A stretch of DNA of 64,000 nt from Pseudochrobactrum kiredjianiae (lineage in GTDB: Bacteria > Pseudomonadota > Alphaproteobacteria > Rhizobiales > Rhizobiaceae), in contig NZ_JAUCBM010000002.1 of assembly GCF_030362795.1 (NCBI RefSeq), positions 124,001 through 188,000 of the forward strand, read 5' to 3'. Under the pieces are notes generated by a model. The model saw only the letters and a list, made by a program, of their open reading frames with translations. It was not told the DNA's origin and made no database searches. The translations under genes were made by a program, and so were the position numbers. This document shows, in pieces, positions 17,586 through 28,045 of the stretch. The number at the start of each line of letters is the position of its first letter. Within the stretch, counting starts at the first letter, position 1.

Positions 17586-18959
17586 TCAGTCTTCCAAAAG
17601 TGCGCCTAAAACCGCACGGAATCCTGCTTCTGCCTGTTCATGCAGGTGATGACGGCCATTTTCAACCTGTTTTACACCTCGCACCCAGACATGCGCCGGT
17701 TTGGCGCGGTTGGCAAAAATCAAACCGTCCAGCACCATATCCCCTTTGGCATGAGGAAGACGGCTGACATCCAGTGCCACAAAGTCAGCAGACGCACCGG
17801 TTTTAAGCCCCTGCCCGCGCACGCCCATAGCAATATGACCACCGGTAAGTGCACCGTCAAACAAAGCGCGGCCGGTTGAACCTTCCGCAACCGCCATCAC
17901 ATTCCGGGCGCGATGTTTTAGGCGCTGCGAATATTCGAGCTGGCGCAATTCATCACCCAAGCCGATCAGCACATTGGAATCTGAACCAATACCGAATTTG
18001 CCACCTGCCTGTGTGAACACACCGGCATTAAACGTGCCATCACCGAGATTAGCCTCAGTCACAGGGCAAAGACCGGCGATTGCACCGGCTTTTGCCATCC
18101 GTACTGTCTCGTCATCGGTCATGTGGGTGGCGTGGATCAGACACCAGCGATCGCTCAGATTGGCATTGTCCAACAGCCATTCAACAGGTCGCTTACCGGA
18201 CCATGCAATGCAATCTTCAACTTCTTTAACCTGCTCGGCGACATGAATATGCACCGGTGTTTCCGGCAGCATTTGCGTAACGATTTTCAACTCATCCGGT
18301 GTCACCGCCCGCAGGCTGTGCGGAGCAACACCCAGCACCGCGCCGTCCATGTCTTTGAGCGCAGAGCTACAACCATCCAGCAGGCGCGCATATTGATCTA
18401 TGCTATTGATAAACCGGCGCTGGCCTTCATTAGGAACAGCACCTCCAAAAGTTGAATGAGCATAGAACACCGGCAACAGTGTGAGGCCGATACCGCTTTT
18501 ATTGGCAGCAGACGCAATACGTTTGCCCATCTCGGCCACATCCGCATAAGGCGTACCGTTACGGTCGTGATGCAAATAATGGAACTCACCTACGCGGGTG
18601 AAGCCATTTTCCAGCATATCCACATAGAGCCGCAGAGCTACGGCTTCCGCCTGTTCCGGCGACATGGTCAGGGCAAAGCGATACATCACATCGCGCCAGC
18701 TCCAGAAACTATCGGCCGAAGGCCCGCGCTTTTCTGCCAGTCCGGCCATGCCATATTGGAACGCATGGCTGTGCAGGTTTGGCATCCCCGCGATGATCAC
18801 CGCATGGCACTCATCACCCGATTGCGCCTGCACGCCGCTTTCAATGGTTGTGAATTTTCCGGCTTCAACCGTCAGGCGGACATTCTCAGCCCAGCCGCTT
18901 TCCAGCTCTGTATTCAATAGGGCCTGTTGCGCATGGATAACATGTTTTTGCTGAAGCAC
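17586..18959 (-). CDS. hutF: Formimidoylglutamate deiminase HutF
   Basis: An amidohydrolase that converts N-formimidoyl-L-glutamate to N-formyl-L-glutamate and ammonia, the fourth step of the five-step histidine pathway. The metal-site motifs 'GMPNLHSHAFQ' and 'GIGSDSNVLIGLGDE' are visible. I choose the GTG start at 18959 because it follows a strong AGGAGGAGA and gives an N-terminus ('MLQQKHVIHAQQALL') in line with the family. A longer in-frame ATG at 19055 would run through the divergent promoter and operator and almost abut the hutI start, and is unlikely. The length from GTG is 457 residues. Confidence 0.9.
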   Translation of the reverse strand: MLQQKHVIHAQQALLNTELESGWAENVRLTVEAGKFTTIESGVQAQSGDECHAVIIAGMPNLHSHAFQYGMAGLAEKRGPSADSFWSWRDVMYRFALTMSPEQAEAVALRLYVDMLENGFTRVGEFHYLHHDRNGTPYADVAEMGKRIASAANKSGIGLTLLPVFYAHSTFGGAVPNEGQRRFINSIDQYARLLDGCSSALKDMDGAVLGVAPHSLRAVTPDELKIVTQMLPETPVHIHVAEQVKEVEDCIAWSGKRPVEWLLDNANLSDRWCLIHATHMTDDETVRMAKAGAIAGLCPVTEANLGDGTFNAGVFTQAGGKFGIGSDSNVLIGLGDELRQLEYSQRLKHRARNVMAVAEGSTGRALFDGALTGGHIAMGVRGQGLKTGASADFVALDVSRLPHAKGDMVLDGLIFANRAKPAHVWVRGVKQVENGRHHLHEQAEAGFRAVLGALLED

Positions 18960-19013
18960 GGTTCTCTCCTCCTGAAAATATCCGGCTAAAAATTTCCTTT
19001 GCCATTTTTTAAT

Positions 19014-19025
19014 ATGTATATACAT
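19014..19025. promoter_or_regulatory. HutC-like operator between hutF and hutI
   Basis: The perfect 12-bp palindrome ATGTATATACAT sits in the 98-base divergent space, 32 bases before the hutI ATG. It matches the TGTATATACA type of site known for HutC/GntR repressors, so one repressor could control both arms. Confidence 0.7.
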
Positions 19026-19057
19026 TATAGCCAGAGAGGGGAAGCGGGAAAACACTC

Positions 19058-20284
19058 ATGACAAAAGATACACGCCACCAGAGCGGCCATATTTTCACCC
19101 ATGCGCGCGTTGCTACGCTGCGTGAAAATGCGGATGGACTCGGCCTGATTGATGATGCGGCAATCGTGGTTGAGCAGGGCAGAATCGCTTATGTCGGCCC
19201 GCAGGCTGAAATGCCTGCGCTCTACGCGGACTATCCGGCAACCAATTGCGAAAATCGTCTGATTACCCCCGGGCTGATTGATTGCCACACGCATCTGATA
19301 CACGCGGGTAACCGCGCTCATGAATTTGAACTGCGCCTCGAAGGCGCGTCCTATGAGGAAGTCGCCAAAGCTGGCGGCGGTATTGTTTCTTCCGTCAAAG
19401 CGCTGCGGGCTGCCAGTGAAGATGATCTGGTACGCGAGAGCCTGCCGCGCCTCGATGCTTTGATTGCCGAAGGCGTAACAACTGTTGAGGTTAAATCCGG
19501 TTACGGTCTCGATACGGAAAATGAAATCAAATCGCTGAAAGCGGCCAGACGTCTGGCACAGGAACGTGATGTTGCAATCCGCACCACTTTCCTCGGTGCT
19601 CATGCCCTGCCGCCGGAAATGAACGGCGACAATTCAGCCTATATTGATTTGATTATCAATGAGATGCTGCCTGCCATCGCCGCTGAAAAACTCGCCGATG
19701 CAGTCGATGGTTTTTGTGAAGGGATCGCCTTCCTGCCGGATGAAATCGCCCGTGTTTTTGATGCCGCAAAAGCGCATAATCTGCCGGTCAAACTCCATGC
19801 AGATCAGCTGTCCAATCTGCATGGTGCCAAATTAGCCGCCTCTTATCATGCGCTTTCTGCCGATCATGTGGAATATACTGACGCGCAAGGCGCGCAGGCG
19901 ATGGCCAAGGCCGGCACAGTCGCAGTGTTGCTGCCCGGCGCCTATTATTTCATCCGCGAAACCCAAAAACCGCCGGTTGAAGCCTTCCGCCAAGCGGGCA
20001 CAAAAATGGCATTGGCTACCGATAATAATCCCGGTACATCCCCGCTGACCTCCCTGCTTCTGACCATGAATATGGGCGCAACCCTATTCCGTCTCACTGT
20101 CGATGAATGCATTGCCGGTGTGACCCGTGAAGCTGCCCGTGCGCTCGGCATTCTGGCTGAAACCGGCACAATCGAGGTCGGCAAATATGCTGATCTGGCC
20201 ATCTGGGATGTGCACCGCCCTGCAGAGCTTGTCTATCGCATTGGCTTTAACCCGCTCTGGAAGCGGGTTTTCCGCGGCAACTGA
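19058..20284 (+). CDS. hutI: Imidazolonepropionase HutI
   Basis: A 408-residue amidohydrolase catalysing the third step, imidazolone-5-propionate to N-formimidoyl-L-glutamate. The metal site '[20 protein letters not shown]' and the substrate loop '[15 protein letters not shown]' are present, as is the late '[15 protein letters not shown]' motif. It is the first gene of the plus-strand hut arm, followed by hutH after 55 bases. Confidence 0.93.
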   Translation: MTKDTRHQSGHIFTHARVATLRENADGLGLIDDAAIVVEQGRIAYVGPQAEMPALYADYPATNCENRLITPGLIDCHTHLIHAGNRAHEFELRLEGASYEEVAKAGGGIVSSVKALRAASEDDLVRESLPRLDALIAEGVTTVEVKSGYGLDTENEIKSLKAARRLAQERDVAIRTTFLGAHALPPEMNGDNSAYIDLIINEMLPAIAAEKLADAVDGFCEGIAFLPDEIARVFDAAKAHNLPVKLHADQLSNLHGAKLAASYHALSADHVEYTDAQGAQAMAKAGTVAVLLPGAYYFIRETQKPPVEAFRQAGTKMALATDNNPGTSPLTSLLLTMNMGATLFRLTVDECIAGVTREAARALGILAETGTIEVGKYADLAIWDVHRPAELVYRIGFNPLWKRVFRGN

Positions 20285-20339
20285 AAATTTATCCGAACAC
20301 TCACACGTCATTCACATACACCTGAAGAAAGTATCCTCC

Positions 20340-21878
20340 ATGAGCATTATTCTTAAACCAGGTTCCGTCCCGCTTGCCACGCTCGAAGATATTTACCGCA
20401 ACGGCACTATTGCCCGTCTTGATCCGTCGTTTCATGCGGGCATTGCCAAATCCGCTGTCCGCATTGCGGAAATCGCCGCCGGTGATGCGCCGGTCTATGG
20501 CATCAATACCGGCTTCGGCAAACTGGCTTCCATCCGTATTGCGCCGGAAGATGTAGCCACACTCCAGCGCAATCTGATCCTGTCGCATTGCTGCGGCGTC
20601 GGTGCGCCTCTGGCTGAAAATATTGTACGCCTCGTCATGTCGCTCAAGCTGATTTCACTTGGTCGTGGTGCATCCGGCGTACGTCCTGAGATCATTGCGC
20701 TCCTCGAAGCCATGCTTGAAAAAGGTGTCATTCCGGTCATTCCGGAAAAAGGTTCCGTCGGCGCGTCCGGCGATCTGGCACCGCTGGCACATATGGCTGC
20801 GGCCATGATCGGCGAAGGTGAGGTTTTCTATCAGGGTGCACGTGTTTCCGCTGCTTCCGCATTGAGCAAAGCCGGTCTGACACCGGTTGTTCTGGCCGCC
20901 AAAGAAGGTCTGGCACTGATCAACGGCACGCAGACCTCCACCGCACTGGCACTGGCCGGCTTGTTCCGTGCTCATACGGCCTTGCAGGCAGCTCTGATTA
21001 CCGGCGCTCTGTCTACCGATGCTGCCATGGGCTCCACCGCTCCATTCCACGCAGATATTCATAGCTTGCGCGGTCATAAAGGCCAGATCGATACCGGCGC
21101 GGCTCTGCGCAAATTGCTTGAAGGCTCGATTATCCGCGACAGCCATCTGGAAGGCGATCAGCGCGTACAGGATCCGTATTGCATCCGCTGCCAGCCACAG
21201 GTCGATGGCGCTTGTCTTGACCTACTGCGTCAGGTCGCGGTTACACTTGAAATTGAAGCCAATGCGGTCACCGATAATCCGCTGGTGCTTTCCGATGATA
21301 CAGTGGTCTCCGGTGGTAACTTTCATGCCGAACCGGTGGCTTTTGCCGCCGACCAGATTGCGCTGGCGATTTGTGAAATCGGTGCCATTGCCCAGCGTCG
21401 TATTGCACTGCTGGTTGACCCTGCCCTCTCGTTCGGCCTGCCTGCGTTTCTGGCGAAAAAACCGGGACTCAATTCCGGCCTGATGATTGCAGAAGTCACT
21501 TCCGCAGCTCTGATGTCGGAAAACAAGCAGATGTCCCATCCGGCCTCGGTCGATTCAACCCCGACTTCTGCCAATCAAGAAGACCATGTGTCAATGGCCT
21601 GCCACGGCGCCCGCCGTCTGCTGCAAATGACTGATAATCTCAATGCGATTATCGGCATTGAAGCCCTGACCGGTGCCCTCGGCGTGGAACTGCGCGGCCC
21701 TCTGGAAACCAGCCCTGAACTGAAAGCGGCAATCGCCGTGCTACGCACTAAAGTGCCGACGCTCGAAGTTGACCGCTATATGGCTGATGATCTGGCTGCG
21801 GCTGCGGAAATCGTGGCAAACGGCTCGCTGAATGCAGCTATCACAAGCGGTATTCTCCCTGAAGTCTTCCCGTCATGA
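20340..21878 (+). CDS. hutH: Histidine ammonia-lyase HutH
   Basis: The first enzyme of the pathway, histidine to urocanate and ammonia. The MIO cofactor is formed from A142-S143-G144 in '[15 protein letters not shown]', at the same numbering as the Pseudomonas enzyme. I use the ATG at 20340, which follows a TCCTCC-containing leader, and reject an upstream in-frame ATG at 20127 inside hutI. The protein is 512 residues, normal for the family, with the downstream '[15 protein letters not shown]' motif. Confidence 0.93.
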   Translation: MSIILKPGSVPLATLEDIYRNGTIARLDPSFHAGIAKSAVRIAEIAAGDAPVYGINTGFGKLASIRIAPEDVATLQRNLILSHCCGVGAPLAENIVRLVMSLKLISLGRGASGVRPEIIALLEAMLEKGVIPVIPEKGSVGASGDLAPLAHMAAAMIGEGEVFYQGARVSAASALSKAGLTPVVLAAKEGLALINGTQTSTALALAGLFRAHTALQAALITGALSTDAAMGSTAPFHADIHSLRGHKGQIDTGAALRKLLEGSIIRDSHLEGDQRVQDPYCIRCQPQVDGACLDLLRQVAVTLEIEANAVTDNPLVLSDDTVVSGGNFHAEPVAFAADQIALAICEIGAIAQRRIALLVDPALSFGLPAFLAKKPGLNSGLMIAEVTSAALMSENKQMSHPASVDSTPTSANQEDHVSMACHGARRLLQMTDNLNAIIGIEALTGALGVELRGPLETSPELKAAIAVLRTKVPTLEVDRYMADDLAAAAEIVANGSLNAAITSGILPEVFPS

Positions 21879-21883
21879 TGACT

Positions 21884-21909
21884 AGTATTAGAAATACTTC
21901 AGTTTTTTT
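21884..21909 (+). terminator. Weak hairpin plus T-run between hutH and hutG
   Basis: A 6-bp stem (21884-21889 with 21893-21898) is followed, four bases later, by seven T residues (21903-21909). It may cause partial termination inside the hut operon; it looks too weak for a full terminator. Confidence 0.35.
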
Positions 21910-21925
21910 AGCCGCATTGTCCTTA

Positions 21926-21960
21926 CGCAAAACCGGTTCCCACTTTTGCGGGAAATGCTC
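21926..21960 (+). repeat. Dispersed 35-bp Rhizobiales-type intergenic repeat, copy 1
   Basis: This 35-base stretch (key parts CGCAAAACCG, CACTTTTGC and GGAAATGCTC) matches, in reverse orientation, bases 34019-34053 at 30 of 35 positions. Similar elements are scattered in intergenic DNA of Brucella, Ochrobactrum and Mesorhizobium, from memory. Here it separates hutH from hutG. Confidence 0.6.
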
Positions 21961-21976
21961 GAGTCTGGAGGCATAA

Positions 21977-22777
21977 ATGGTCGTTGACGTTCATCAGGGA
22001 ACCTCGCCGGTCATTCTCGGCCTGCCCCATACCGGCACGGAAGTGCCGGAAGATATTTGGGCGCGCCTCAATGACAATGGCCGGATTCTTGCCGATACAG
22101 ACTGGCATATTCACAAACTCTATGACGGGCTGCTGGATCATGTGACGACAGTGCGCGCCACATTCCACCGTTATTGCATTGATGCCAATCGTGATCCGGC
22201 GGGTGTGAGCCTCTATCCGGGGCAGAACACAACAACGCTGATACCGGAAACGGATTTTGATGGTCTGGCGATCTGGAAAGATGGTGAGCAACCGGCTGAG
22301 GCCGATATTGCTGATCGCAGAAATCGTTTTCACAAGCCCTATCATGAAGCACTGGCAGCAGAAATTGAGCGTGTGAAAGCCATTCACGGCATAGCCATTC
22401 TTTATGATTGCCACTCGATCCGATCCCATATTCCGTTTCTGTTTGAAGGCACTCTGCCGGATTTCAATATCGGAACAGACAATGGCAAAACCTGTGCGCC
22501 GGTCATTGAAGCAGCAGTCTTCGGTGTGGCGAAACAGGCTGAAGGTTACACGTCCATCCTCAACGGCCGTTTTAAAGGCGGCTGGACAACGCGCCATTAC
22601 GGCCAGCCGGAAACCGGTGTGCATGCCATTCAGATGGAACTTGCGCAATCAACGCATTTAGCAACAGAAGCTGTGCCATTTGCCTATGACAAGGCCAAGG
22701 CAACCAGATTGCGCAACCATCTCAAAAACATTTTGCAGCAGCTTGAAACCGCCGCTGCCGGTCTCAAATCTAAATAA
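21977..22777 (+). CDS. hutG: N-formylglutamate deformylase HutG
   Basis: A 266-residue N-formylglutamate amidohydrolase, the last step of the HutF-type pathway, giving glutamate and formate. Family motifs visible are '[11 protein letters not shown]' near the N-terminus, '[13 protein letters not shown]', '[17 protein letters not shown]' and '[13 protein letters not shown]'. It starts after GGAGG and is followed by hutU after 11 bases. Together with hutF it shows that the organism deiminates formimidoylglutamate rather than splitting off formamide. Confidence 0.92.
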   Translation: MVVDVHQGTSPVILGLPHTGTEVPEDIWARLNDNGRILADTDWHIHKLYDGLLDHVTTVRATFHRYCIDANRDPAGVSLYPGQNTTTLIPETDFDGLAIWKDGEQPAEADIADRRNRFHKPYHEALAAEIERVKAIHGIAILYDCHSIRSHIPFLFEGTLPDFNIGTDNGKTCAPVIEAAVFGVAKQAEGYTSILNGRFKGGWTTRHYGQPETGVHAIQMELAQSTHLATEAVPFAYDKAKATRLRNHLKNILQQLETAAAGLKSK

Positions 22778-22788
22778 GGGAACATTCG

Positions 22789-24462
22789 ATGACTAATCCG
22801 CGTCACAATGAACGTGAAATCCGTCCTGCAACCGGCACGGAAATCACCGCCAAAAGCTGGCTCACCGAAGCGCCGATGCGCATGCTGATGAACAATCTGC
22901 ATCCCGATGTTGCCGAGCGCCCGCATGAGCTGGTGGTCTATGGCGGTATCGGCCGTGCTGCGCGCACCTGGGCAGATTTTGACAAGATTGTTGCCAGCCT
23001 GAAAGATCTGGAAGGTGATGAAACATTGCTGGTACAATCCGGCAAGCCGGTCGGTATTTTCCGCACGCATAAAGATGCGCCGCGCGTGCTGATCGCCAAT
23101 TCCAATCTGGTACCGCATTGGGCAAACTGGGATCATTTCAACGAACTGGATAAAAAGGGACTGGCTATGTATGGCCAGATGACCGCCGGTTCATGGATTT
23201 ATATCGGTGCACAGGGCATTGTGCAGGGCACCTATGAAACCTTTGTTGAAGCCGGTCGTCAGCATTTCGGCGGCAATCTCAAAGGCAAATGGATTCTCAC
23301 CGGGGGCTTAGGCGGTATGGGCGGGGCACAGTCGCTGGCGGCTGTGATGGCCGGTGCCTGCTGTCTCGCGGTTGAGTGCGACGAAACCCGCGCGGATTTC
23401 CGCCTGCGTACCCGCTATGTCGATGAAAAAACCCACAGCCTTGATGAAGCGCTGGCACGTATTGATGCATGGACAAAAGCCGGTGAAGCCAAGTCGATTG
23501 CGCTGATCGGCAATGCGGCAGACATTTTCCCTGAACTGGTGAAGCGCGGTGTCAAGCCGGATATCGTGACCGACCAGACCTCCGCGCATGATCCGGTGCA
23601 TGGTTATCTGCCAATCGGCTGGAGCGTTGCCGAATGGCGTGCAAAACAGGAAAGCGACCCGAAAGGCGTTGCAAAGGCAGCGCGCGCTTCGATGAAAATT
23701 CAGGTCGCAGCCATGGTTGATTTCTGGAACATGGGCATTCCAACCCTCGATTACGGCAATAATATCCGTCAGATGGCGCTGGAAGAAGGTCTGGAAGACG
23801 CATTTGCCTTCCCGGGCTTTGTGCCTGCCTATATCCGTCCGCTGTTCTGCCGTGGTATCGGCCCGTTCCGTTGGGCAGCACTCTCCGGCGATCCGGAAGA
23901 TATTTACAAGACCGATGCCAAGGTCAAGGAACTGCTACCGGATAATAAGCACCTGCATAACTGGCTGGATATGGCGCGTGAGCGCATCGAGTTTCAGGGA
24001 CTGCCAGCGCGTATTTGCTGGGTTGGCCTTGGTGACCGCCATCGTCTCGGCCTCGCCTTCAACGAAATGGTCAAAAACGGCGAGCTGAAAGCACCCGTTG
24101 TGATTGGCCGCGACCATCTGGATTCCGGTTCTGTAGCTTCGCCAAACCGCGAAACAGAAGCGATGCAGGACGGTTCCGATGCCGTATCCGACTGGCCGCT
24201 GCTCAATGCCCTGCTCAACACCGCATCCGGTGCCACATGGGTGTCCCTGCATCACGGCGGCGGCGTTGGCATGGGCTTCAGCCAGCATGCAGGCATGGTG
24301 ATCTGCGCTGACGGTACCGATGATGCCGCCCGCCGCCTAGAGCGCGTGTTGTGGAATGACCCTGCCACCGGTGTGATGCGTCATGCCGATGCCGGTTATG
24401 ACATTGCCGTCAATTGCGCCAAGGAACAGGGTCTGCGTCTGCCGGGCATTCTCGGCAACTAA
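22789..24462 (+). CDS. hutU: Urocanate hydratase HutU
   Basis: A 557-residue NAD-dependent urocanase, the second step, urocanate to imidazolonepropionate. The catalytic cysteine falls at residue 410 in '[15 protein letters not shown]', exactly as in the Pseudomonas putida enzyme. The NAD-binding '[10 protein letters not shown]' is near residue 175. It is the last of the four plus-strand catabolic genes and is followed by a hairpin. Confidence 0.94.
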   Translation: MTNPRHNEREIRPATGTEITAKSWLTEAPMRMLMNNLHPDVAERPHELVVYGGIGRAARTWADFDKIVASLKDLEGDETLLVQSGKPVGIFRTHKDAPRVLIANSNLVPHWANWDHFNELDKKGLAMYGQMTAGSWIYIGAQGIVQGTYETFVEAGRQHFGGNLKGKWILTGGLGGMGGAQSLAAVMAGACCLAVECDETRADFRLRTRYVDEKTHSLDEALARIDAWTKAGEAKSIALIGNAADIFPELVKRGVKPDIVTDQTSAHDPVHGYLPIGWSVAEWRAKQESDPKGVAKAARASMKIQVAAMVDFWNMGIPTLDYGNNIRQMALEEGLEDAFAFPGFVPAYIRPLFCRGIGPFRWAALSGDPEDIYKTDAKVKELLPDNKHLHNWLDMARERIEFQGLPARICWVGLGDRHRLGLAFNEMVKNGELKAPVVIGRDHLDSGSVASPNRETEAMQDGSDAVSDWPLLNALLNTASGATWVSLHHGGGVGMGFSQHAGMVICADGTDDAARRLERVLWNDPATGVMRHADAGYDIAVNCAKEQGLRLPGILGN

Positions 24463-24474
24463 TGATCTGAATAC

Positions 24475-24507
24475 AAAGGCAGCCTGTGAGGAGGCTGCCT
24501 TTATCTT
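24475..24507 (+). terminator. Terminator-like hairpin after hutU
   Basis: An 11-bp perfect stem (24475-24485 with 24492-24502, six-base loop) is followed by a T-rich stretch. It suggests that at least part of the hutIHGU transcript ends here and that the next two genes have reduced or separate expression. Confidence 0.7.
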
Positions 24508-24610
24508 TCACATTTCCGGCTTTGGGAGAGGCCGTAACAGACAAAGGCAAAACAGCATCTGAGATTACGGTATCTCCTTCTGCATGAATAACAATAATCA
24601 GGGGTAAATC

Positions 24611-25939
24611 ATGACAGATACAACAGTTGGCAGCAGCGGCGGCTCCCGCGGCTCAGCCGCATTCAAACTGATTTTTTTCAGTTTTCTCGGTATCTTTTTC
24701 TTCTTTGTTCCGGTCACTATTGGTGGCAAATCCACCATCCTGCTCGACCATGCAGCGACAGCCATTGCTGTGCAATTGCGCCCTGTAGCGCTCACCTTTG
24801 TCTGTCTGCTGATTGCCTATGGCGCACTCAGCCCGTTTATTCGTGGTACATGGAATAAAAATCTGACGGAAAGCATTTTCTCCGTTCTGCGTGTGCTGGG
24901 TCTGGTACTCACCGGCATGTATCTCGCCGGTGTCGGGCCGGAGCTGCTGTTCACACCGGATATGCTGCCGTTTCTCTTTGATAAGCTCGTTCTTTCCGTC
25001 GGCCTGATCGTGCCGATCGGCGCTTTGGCGCTGGCGTTCCTGATCGGCTATGGCCTGCTGGAATTTACCGGCGTCATCGTACAGCCGGTGATGCGTCCGA
25101 TCTGGCGTACACCGGGCTGGTCAGCCATTGATGCGGTGGCTTCTTTTGTCGGCAGCTATTCTCTGGCACTGCTGATTACCGACCGCGTATATCGCGAAGG
25201 CAAATACACCGCGCGTGAAGCCGCGATCATTGCCACCGGTTTCTCCACTGTTTCAGCAACTTTCATGATTATCGTCGCCAAAACGCTTAATCTGATGGAT
25301 TTCTGGAACCTGTATTTCTGGACAACCTTCTTTGTGACCTTCATCGTCTCCGCGATTGCTGCCCGTCTCTGGCCGCTGGCACAAATGGATCATCCGGAAA
25401 CCCGCGATACACCGCTACAGGCTGGCAAGTCCCGCTTAGCAACCGCAATTGATGTTGGCCTGGAGCAAGCTGAAAAAGCGCCGCACATTCTGCCAATGCT
25501 GCGTGCAACCTTCATCGACGGCCTGCGCATGGCTTCAATGATCCTGCCAAGCATTATGGCTGTTGGTCTGCTCGGTCTGCTGGCCTCGAAATACACCCCG
25601 CTTTTCGATGTGCTGGGGCTGGCGCTGTATCCTTTCACATGGCTGGCACAATTGTCGGAGCCAATGCTGGCCGCGAAATCCATGGCAGCCGGTCTTGCTG
25701 AAATGTTCCTGCCTGCCATCCTGCTGAAAGATGCCGATGTGGCGCTCAAATTTGTGGCCGCTGTGGTTTCCGTCTCGCAGGTACTGTTTCTCTCGGCATC
25801 CATTCCTTGTGTGCTTGCAACTTCAATCCCGCTCAAATTCCGTGATCTGATTGTGATCTGGTATATCCGCACAGCGCTCAGCATTTTGTTGACAGCACCG
25901 GTGGCTCTCTGGGCGGTTTCCAACGGCTGGTTACAATAA
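24611..25939 (+). CDS. YjiH-family membrane protein (nucleoside-recognition Gate domain), candidate hut transporter
   Basis: A 442-residue integral membrane protein with many hydrophobic helices and Gate-type segments ('DAVASFVGSYSLALLITDRVY', first 20 residues, and the 'GFSTVSATFMIIVAKTL' loop). YjiH-like proteins recur beside hut genes in many bacteria, and a role in uptake or exchange of histidine, urocanate or a product is a reasonable inference, but no substrate is established here. It directly abuts hutD: its stop is followed at once by the hutD ATG. Confidence 0.75.
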   Translation: MTDTTVGSSGGSRGSAAFKLIFFSFLGIFFFFVPVTIGGKSTILLDHAATAIAVQLRPVALTFVCLLIAYGALSPFIRGTWNKNLTESIFSVLRVLGLVLTGMYLAGVGPELLFTPDMLPFLFDKLVLSVGLIVPIGALALAFLIGYGLLEFTGVIVQPVMRPIWRTPGWSAIDAVASFVGSYSLALLITDRVYREGKYTAREAAIIATGFSTVSATFMIIVAKTLNLMDFWNLYFWTTFFVTFIVSAIAARLWPLAQMDHPETRDTPLQAGKSRLATAIDVGLEQAEKAPHILPMLRATFIDGLRMASMILPSIMAVGLLGLLASKYTPLFDVLGLALYPFTWLAQLSEPMLAAKSMAAGLAEMFLPAILLKDADVALKFVAAVVSVSQVLFLSASIPCVLATSIPLKFRDLIVIWYIRTALSILLTAPVALWAVSNGWLQ

Positions 25940-26503
25940 ATGCAACTTCTCAAACATCATCAGCACCGCCGGATGCCGTGGAAAAACGGCGGCGGTGTTA
26001 CCGTTGAAATCGCTGTTTTTCCGGCAAATGCGTCAGTCGATAATTTCGACTGGCGTCTCAGCACCGCCACTGTGGCCAGTGACGGGCCGTTTTCGGTTTT
26101 TACCGGCATTGACCGTACTTTATCCGTACTGGAAGGTGACGGGATTACCCTGTCCGTTGAAGGTCTGGCAGACCAGCAACTGAAAGGTGAAACACCGCCC
26201 TTTTCATTTCCGGCAGACAGCCCGACCAGTGCGAAACTGCTCGGCTCCGCAATCACAGATCTGAATGTGATGACACGGCGCGGGCGTTTTACGCATCAGG
26301 TCAGCCGTCATGTGGTGACAGAGCCAGTCACCCGATCTCTGAACGGAGCAACTGTGCTGATATTCTGCGGCAAAGGTACGGTGCAAGCCGGAGATACACA
26401 GCTTGAAGTCAATGATTGTCTGCGGTTTGAGCACTGTAACCATACAGAGCTTCAGCTTTCCGGTAATGGCACAGTCTTTGTGATTGTGCTCAATCCGGCC
26501 TGA
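25940..26503 (+). CDS. hutD: HutD-family protein
   Basis: A 187-residue bicupin-like protein of the HutD family, recognised by the N-terminal 'HRRMPWKNGGGVTVEIAVFP' motif. HutD is not an enzyme of the pathway; in Pseudomonas it limits hut expression. It starts immediately after the YjiH-type stop (TAA-ATG), so the two are translated together. Its last 52 bases overlap the convergent gluconokinase gene. Confidence 0.88.
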   Translation: MQLLKHHQHRRMPWKNGGGVTVEIAVFPANASVDNFDWRLSTATVASDGPFSVFTGIDRTLSVLEGDGITLSVEGLADQQLKGETPPFSFPADSPTSAKLLGSAITDLNVMTRRGRFTHQVSRHVVTEPVTRSLNGATVLIFCGKGTVQAGDTQLEVNDCLRFEHCNHTELQLSGNGTVFVIVLNPA

Positions 26504-26988
26504 TCTTCAAGCCATGTTTTGCAGGTTGCAAGCATGGTGTTCACGGGTTGATCGCAGGACAATAGCAATGTCGCCGGTTCACCCTGCGGGATTTCGAAAC
26601 TTGCCAGTTGCGAAGTGAGTAAAGATGCGGGCATAAAGTGCCCGTGTCTTGCCTGCATTCTCGCAGCGATAATGTCAGGATCGCAAGTCAGGCACATGAA
26701 ATATAACGGTTCGACAGTCTGTTCACGCAACAAATCCCGATAGGATTTTTTGAGCGCTGAACAACTCGCAATAGCGCCCTCTGTCCCGCTTGAAAGAGCC
26801 GCTGCAATGGCTTTCAGCCAAGGCAGACGATCAGCATCATCCAGCGGCTGACCGGCCTGCATTTTCACAATATTACTTTGCGGATGCAGATCATCCCCCT
26901 CAATAAAGGGCAATGTCAGAGCCTGCGCCAAAGCTGAAGCCAGTGTTGATTTGCCGGAACCGGAAACGCCCATCACTATAATCCGCAC
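26452..26988 (-). CDS. gntK: Gluconokinase
   Basis: A 178-residue GntK-type kinase phosphorylating D-gluconate to 6-phosphogluconate. The P-loop 'GVSGSGKST' lies at about residues 7-15, followed by the diagnostic 'EGDDLHPQSNIVKM' and 'PLDDADRLPWL' segments. The start is a GTG preceded by GAGAGG. It lies 30 bases after the ThiY-like gene on the same strand, so it probably shares the riboswitch-controlled transcript, an unusual partner for a thiamine importer. It overlaps hutD tail to tail. Confidence 0.9.
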   Translation of the reverse strand: MRIIVMGVSGSGKSTLASALAQALTLPFIEGDDLHPQSNIVKMQAGQPLDDADRLPWLKAIAAALSSGTEGAIASCSALKKSYRDLLREQTVEPLYFMCLTCDPDIIAARMQARHGHFMPASLLTSQLASFEIPQGEPATLLLSCDQPVNTMLATCKTWLEDQAGLSTITKTVPLPES

Positions 26989-27018
26989 CGGTTCCGCCTC
27001 TCTGCTTAAGTTTTTATA

Positions 27019-28035
27019 TTAAGGCAGGAAATCATTGGTAAAATAGCTCGAAAAGTCCGGTTTTTCCTGCAACACCGCACCTTCTTTATCATAGAGAATG
27101 CCTGCCTTAAACAAGAACTCACCCAAAGCCAGCATGGTTTCCGGCCGCATTTTACCAATTGTACCGTTACTATCGCGCAGGAAATGCCCGTCATTCAATG
27201 CCTTCAGTGAAGCGCGGATCAGCTTGTCATCCGTCAGCACATCCTGATTGCCGCGAATGAGAATATCGGCCGCTTCATCGGCATGATCCGCTGCAAAAGC
27301 AAATCCGCGCTGCGTGGCACTCAAAAATGCCTTTGCCGTTTCCGGATTATCTTTGAGATATTTGCCTGAGGAAACCAGCAGCGTGGTATGCTGATCCGGT
27401 ATACCGTAATCCGAGTAGCGGAACGACCGCTGTTTCACACCTTCCAGCTTGTTTTTCACACCTTCCCATGTGGCGATTTCCAGCGTGAAATCCACCGCAC
27501 CATTGGCCAGCGCCTCATAAGCGGAGGTGCCGAGTGTCACAATTTCAAACTCACCTCTGCCGCCATCGGCACGGATCAGGGTTTCAATCAGCTTACGCTC
27601 CCAATTGGAGCCAAAACCAGCATAGGTTTTACCGTCGAGATCTTTCGGCGACTGAATATCCTGCCGGTCATCCATAAACACCAGACGGCCGGTTTCGTGC
27701 TGTACCACGGCATAGGTGCCGACAAGATCAGCACCGGCAGCGCGTTGCGCAAACAGACCGGTGGAACTGACAATGCCGAAATCCGCCGCACCATTGGCGA
27801 CCAGCAATCCGGCTGATGTGTCGGAATAAGGCAGGATTGTTACATCCAGTCCTGCTTCTTTGTAAAAACCCTGATCCCGGGCAATGAACATACCGATATG
27901 ATTGGTATTCACCGTCCAGTCGAGCGCGACAGTCACTTTCGCCATATCTTTGGCGTAAGCAGAGATTGGTAAAACGCTCATCGCGCCGGACAGAGCCAAT
28001 GCGGATAACAGGCGACGACGATTCAAAATTGCCAT
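27019..28035 (-). CDS. thiY: ThiY-like thiamine-precursor substrate-binding protein
   Basis: A 338-residue NMT1/THI5-like periplasmic binding protein with a signal peptide (basic N-terminus N-R-R-R-L-L, cleavage after A-Y-A near residue 28). It then shows the family pattern 'VALDWTVNTNHIGMFIARDQ' and 'SWE'-type pyrimidine-pocket region ('GFGSNWERKL'). The TPP riboswitch ahead of the operon supports a thiamine-precursor (formylaminopyrimidine or HMP) ligand over other NMT1-family ligands such as sulfonates. Confidence 0.85.
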   Translation of the reverse strand: MAILNRRRLLSALALSGAMSVLPISAYAKDMAKVTVALDWTVNTNHIGMFIARDQGFYKEAGLDVTILPYSDTSAGLLVANGAADFGIVSSTGLFAQRAAGADLVGTYAVVQHETGRLVFMDDRQDIQSPKDLDGKTYAGFGSNWERKLIETLIRADGGRGEFEIVTLGTSAYEALANGAVDFTLEIATWEGVKNKLEGVKQRSFRYSDYGIPDQHTTLLVSSGKYLKDNPETAKAFLSATQRGFAFAADHADEAADILIRGNQDVLTDDKLIRASLKALNDGHFLRDSNGTIGKMRPETMLALGEFLFKAGILYDKEGAVLQEKPDFSSYFTNDFLP

Positions 28036-28045
28036 GATTGCTTCC

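Noticed and set aside
19026-19055. An upstream ATG start for hutF at 19055
   Set aside because: It would put the HutC-like operator and promoter inside the coding sequence and lacks a ribosome-binding site, whereas the GTG at 18959 follows a strong AGGAGG.
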